Shown: one piece after another, positions 61,367-64,000 of the stretch | How the letters are laid out: the number at the start of each line of letters is the position of its first letter | How positions within the stretch are numbered: the first letter of the stretch is position 1 | Assembly (NCBI GenBank): GCA_030834905.1 | Contig: JAUQWZ010000037.1 | Span: 20,208 to 84,207, forward strand | DNA length: 64,000 nucleotides | Direction of reading: 5' to 3' | Source: Aggregatilineales bacterium | GTDB taxonomy: Bacteria > Chloroflexota > Anaerolineae > Aggregatilineales > Phototrophicaceae | The notes under the pieces: model-generated | What the model was told of the DNA's origin: nothing | What the model saw: only the letters and a program-made list of their open reading frames with translations | Database searches by the model: none | Translations under genes and position numbers: made by a program

Positions 61367-62410
61367 TCAGCGGCGGCTGACCGACTGGCGCTCAATCAAC
61401 GCGCAGCCGAGGAAAACGCGGATCGGCGTCAGGCTGGGGTCGGCGACGCGGTCGATCAGGCGGCGCAGCGCCAGCGTGGCAAGCTGCTGCGACTCGATCC
61501 TGATGGTGGTCAGCGGCGGCGAAAGAAACGCCGCCGAAGCAATGTCGTCAAACCCCATGACCGACACATCCTGAGGGATGTTCAGCCCAAATTCCTGGGC
61601 GGCGCGCATAAACCCCATTGCCGACAGATCGTTGGCGCAAAAGACCGCCGTGTAATCGACCTCGCTCTGGGCGAGGCGCTGCGTCATCACCTTGTAGGTC
61701 TGCTCGGCGTTAATCTCTACCTCGACGACAAGCTGCGGATCGTAAGGAATGCCCGCTTCGCGCAGCATATCCCGGTACGCTTCGGTGCGGCGCTGAATCG
61801 TTCGCCGTTTCGACTGCGTAATATGCAGAATACGCTGGTGTCCATTGGCGATCAAATGGCGCATCGCCAGGCACGCGCCCTGATAATTGTCCGGCAGGAA
61901 CGTGTCTTCATCGGCATCACCCGGATCGACGTTGATCATGACAGTGGGGATGTTCAGCGCCCGAATTTGTTCAAGCAGCACCGGATCATCCAGTGACAGC
62001 AGCAGGACGCCGCCGATGGCATTCTGCTGCAAGCGGCTGAGGATTTTTTCAGCCGTCCCCCCATTGCTGAACGACGCATAGCCGAGATGAATCTCCTGTT
62101 CGCTGCACGCCAGCTCCACCCCGCTGAACACGTCAGCGTGAAATGGATCAAGCGAGGGCGTCAGCGAGAGATTTGTCAGCAGCATCACGTTTCGCAGTTG
62201 ATCCGGCTTATCCTCGTCACTGCGTTCATAGCCCAGTTCGGCAGCCGCAGCCAGCACTTTCTGCTGCACGCTCTCGCTGATTCCGCCCGCGCTGCTCAGC
62301 ACGCGCGAAACTGTGCTGATCGAAACACCAGCATATCGGGCAATGTCACGCTGGTAAACACGACGGGCAGTTGGGCGGTTTGGATCGTTGTTGATCAAGG
62401 TGAGTTTCAA
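61367..62410 (-). CDS. LacI-family transcriptional regulator
   Basis: 347 residues. The helix-turn-helix is VYQRDIARYAGVSISTVSRV, then LSSAGGISESVQQKVLAAAA with the hinge. The effector domain is RbsB-like (NVMLLTNLSLTPSLDPFHAD, GGVLLLSLDDPVLLEQIRAL, HRILHITQSKRRTIQRRTEA, DYTAVFCANDLSAMGFMRAA, VSVMGFDDIASAAFLSPPLT, IESQQLATLALRRLIDR). It is divergent from the GH88 gene and two operator-like sites lie between them, so it likely represses uronide use until the inducer appears. Confidence 0.93.
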   Translation of the reverse strand: MKLTLINNDPNRPTARRVYQRDIARYAGVSISTVSRVLSSAGGISESVQQKVLAAAAELGYERSDEDKPDQLRNVMLLTNLSLTPSLDPFHADVFSGVELACSEQEIHLGYASFSNGGTAEKILSRLQQNAIGGVLLLSLDDPVLLEQIRALNIPTVMINVDPGDADEDTFLPDNYQGACLAMRHLIANGHQRILHITQSKRRTIQRRTEAYRDMLREAGIPYDPQLVVEVEINAEQTYKVMTQRLAQSEVDYTAVFCANDLSAMGFMRAAQEFGLNIPQDVSVMGFDDIASAAFLSPPLTTIRIESQQLATLALRRLIDRVADPSLTPIRVFLGCALIERQSVSRR

Positions 62411-62471
62411 TCACAGTTAAGTCGTTAAGTCTGAAAACAGCGAATAGTATAGCGCAGAGCTATGCAAATGG

Positions 62472-62518
62472 GCAAGCGCTTCACCCGCTGTAATACTGCG
62501 GCGTTTGCAAGCGATTCA
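62472..62518. promoter_or_regulatory. Two LacI-type operator sites between divergent genes
   Basis: GCAAGCGCTTCA at 62472-62483 holds the perfect centre AAGCGCTT, and GCAAGCGATTCA at 62507-62518 differs by one base. They are 35 nt apart, over three helical turns, in the gap between the LacI and GH88 starts. Confidence 0.6.
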
Positions 62519-62674
62519 GACACTTTGCACAGACTTGATAGTGTATTCTCTGGTCAACTGCTTGACGGACTGCGTTTATCGGGTTACGATTACCGCAAAT
62601 GATTTTGCAAATATGTTTTCGTTTGCAGGCTCTTTTGCAAGAGTGAGGCAAACAGCAGCATTGACAGGATAGTT

Positions 62675-63832
62675 ATGATTGCGGTTGATCTGCGGCTCGC
62701 CGTCCAGTGTGCTTTACAGACCGTGGACGCCAACAGAATTACTTTTGCTGACCGCTACCCCGACAATACCACTGTTGACAACGTATATCCCCTGCGCCGT
62801 GCGCAAAACGGCTTCGCAACCGGCGACAACTACGGCTGGACGACCAGCTTCTGGCCCGGCATCCTTTGGCTGGCATACGAACTGACGCGCGACGATGCTT
62901 ACCGGGCGCTGGGCGAGAAACACGTTGCCAACTTTGTATCCCGCGTCGAAAACAAAATCGATCTTGATACCCACGACATTGGTTTTCTCTATACACTCGC
63001 CTGCGTAGCGCCCTGGCGGCTTACGGGGAATGAAGCGGCGAGACAAGCAGCCCTTCAGGCTGCCGAACACCTGATGACGCGCTACCTGCCAGCAGTTGGC
63101 GTCTTTCAGGCGTGGGGAATGCTTGACGACCCGCGGCTGCGCGGCAATACCATCATTGACAGCCTCATGAATATGCCGCTTCTGTACTGGGCGAGCGATC
63201 AGACCGGCGACCCCCGCTTCGCGGAAGCCGCTAAGCGCCATACGGCTCAACTGCGCGACCACGTCGTGCGCGAGGATAACACCACCTACCACACGTACTA
63301 TTGGGACATCGAAACGGGAGAACCACTCGGCGGCAAAACTGCCCAGGGACATGCCGATGGCTCGTGCTGGGCGCGCGGGCAGGCGTGGGCGTTCTACGGT
63401 TTCACGCTTAACTACCGCTACACCAAAGATGAAACCTTCCTGCAAACCGCCCAGCGCTGCGCCGACTACTTCCTCGATCATCTGCCGGAAGATCACGTCG
63501 TCTACTGGGATCTCATCTTTGGCGACGGCAGCGGCGAAGAGCGCGATAGCTCGGCGGCGGCAATCGCTGTCTGCGGTTTACAGGAGATGGCGCGGTGGCT
63601 GCCTGAAGGCGCGCGGCGGCAGCGTTACCTGTGCGCGGCGGAGGCAATTCTGACGTCGCTGGTGTCAGGCTATGCCGGATACCACGACCCAACCTCGAAC
63701 GCGCTCCTGCTGCACAGCGTTTATGACAAACCAAAGTCAATCGGTGTCGATGAAGGCTGCCTGTGGGGTGATTACTTTTATCTGGAAGCGCTGACCCGCG
63801 CGCTTAAACCCGACTGGCAACTATACTGGTGA
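62675..63832 (+). CDS. GH88 unsaturated glucuronyl/galacturonyl hydrolase
   Basis: 385 residues with AGGA before the ATG. The (alpha/alpha)6 barrel of GH88 is clear: NYGWTTSFWPGILWLAYELT, LDTHDIGFLYTLA (Asp101), IIDSLMNMPLLYWASDQTGD (Asp162), HADGSCWARGQAWAFYGFTL and VYWDLIFGDGSGEERDSSAA. Asp101 and Asp162 match the catalytic aspartates of Bacillus UGL. It lacks a signal peptide, so it hydrolyses unsaturated uronides after import, releasing the 4,5-unsaturated uronate and a sugar. It is LacI-controlled. A group II intron end lies about 30 nt downstream. Confidence 0.93.
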   Translation: MIAVDLRLAVQCALQTVDANRITFADRYPDNTTVDNVYPLRRAQNGFATGDNYGWTTSFWPGILWLAYELTRDDAYRALGEKHVANFVSRVENKIDLDTHDIGFLYTLACVAPWRLTGNEAARQAALQAAEHLMTRYLPAVGVFQAWGMLDDPRLRGNTIIDSLMNMPLLYWASDQTGDPRFAEAAKRHTAQLRDHVVREDNTTYHTYYWDIETGEPLGGKTAQGHADGSCWARGQAWAFYGFTLNYRYTKDETFLQTAQRCADYFLDHLPEDHVVYWDLIFGDGSGEERDSSAAAIAVCGLQEMARWLPEGARRQRYLCAAEAILTSLVSGYAGYHDPTSNALLLHSVYDKPKSIGVDEGCLWGDYFYLEALTRALKPDWQLYW

Positions 63833-63861
63833 TATTCGCAGTGCTCGAAAAGGATAATAAC

Positions 63862-64000
63862 GTAGGGTAGGTAATGTGACGAGTTGTCCTTTAGGATACT
63901 TTTTCACAATCCCCCCTCCGAACCGTGCTTGCAGCTTTCACTGCACACGGCTCTCCAGAACTCTGTCTACGAGATTTGGGAATAGGTCTACCAGCGTGAA
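63862..64000 (-). mobile_element. Group II intron, 3' end (domains V-VI), continuing beyond the window
   Basis: On the minus strand a 34-nt domain V lies at 63953-63920: it begins GAGCCGTG (catalytic AGC), has the GTGAAAGC tetraloop arm and ends GCACGGTTC. Downstream a domain VI-like stem leads to an end resembling CCTACCCTAC near 63862. The intron-encoded reverse transcriptase and 5' end must lie to the right of the window. The 3' boundary is estimated. Confidence 0.72.

Noticed and set aside
63920..63953. Hairpin considered as a tRNA arm or integron attC site
   Set aside because: The 34-nt length, the GAGCCG start, GAAA loop and ACGGTTC end match group II intron domain V; no acceptor stem or attC core sites are present.

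Overview
The window reads as one contiguous, GC-rich chromosomal segment from a heterotrophic bacterium rich in sugar ABC transporters. The gene style suggests a Chloroflexota (Anaerolineae-like) genome: many solute-binding proteins with signal peptides ending in a SAQD-like site, Thr/Pro-rich linkers joining PKD, SH3 and WD40 modules, TrmB, SorC and GntR sugar regulators, and cytosolic S41 peptidases. There is no rRNA, tRNA or marker gene here, so the taxon is inference. Almost every open frame that matters encodes carbohydrate uptake, sugar or uronide catabolism, or its regulation.

Layout. 1-1149 (minus): truncated exported PQQ-type sugar dehydrogenase. 1538-4475: GH38-like (DUF5054) hydrolase and a mannonate-oxidoreductase-like SDR, convergent with ilvE (4453-5409, minus). 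5631-8350: four-gene 2-oxoacid:ferredoxin oxidoreductase operon (delta-alpha-beta-gamma), next to ilvE and so plausibly a branched-chain 2-oxoacid (VOR) enzyme. 8370-8536: a hairpin-type mobile-like repeat. 8595-11820 (minus): GH4 glycosidase, amidohydrolase and DeoR regulator, divergent from a MalEFG-type transporter and a TM1410/GH114-like hydrolase (12194-16604). 16830-18443: secreted beta-propeller plus SH3 protein.

18662-28984 is the best-defined catabolic locus: SorC regulator, DUF2291 lipoprotein, RbsA/RbsC/RbsB transporter, split transketolase, FGGY kinase and fucose-isomerase-like protein. This gene set fits an isomerase, kinase and transketolase route of the kind described for D-apiose. 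29240-39439 is a second locus: a GntR/UTRA regulator with a MocA-type dehydrogenase (minus), then SIS protein, SDR, FAD oxidoreductase, PfkB kinase, phosphotriesterase-like hydrolase and an FrcBCA-like transporter. Three near-identical 16-bp palindromes, each sitting just downstream of a -10 box, tie these transcripts together as a local GntR regulon. I do not recognise the substrate.

39580-48785: MetE-like protein divergent from a UlaG-like metallohydrolase, an Ugp-like transporter without ATPase, then an amidohydrolase and a cytosolic S41 peptidase. 49006-51874: TrmB regulator and a P1B-4 metal ATPase. 51960-61338: a 1464-residue exported fusion (ligand-binding domain, SH3, PKD, WD40), a LysRS-like protein that has lost catalytic motifs, and a 1067-residue SARP/STAND/TPR protein divergent from it. 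61367-63832: LacI regulator and GH88 unsaturated uronyl hydrolase, divergent. The right edge (about 63862-64000, minus) is the 3' end of a group II intron, with an intact 34-nt domain V.

All four solute-binding-protein genes are followed within about 60 nt of the stop by a strong hairpin before the next gene of the operon, which would let binding protein be made in excess over membrane components. A family of short palindromes with varying cores but shared GTAGGG/CCCTAC-like caps is scattered through the gaps.
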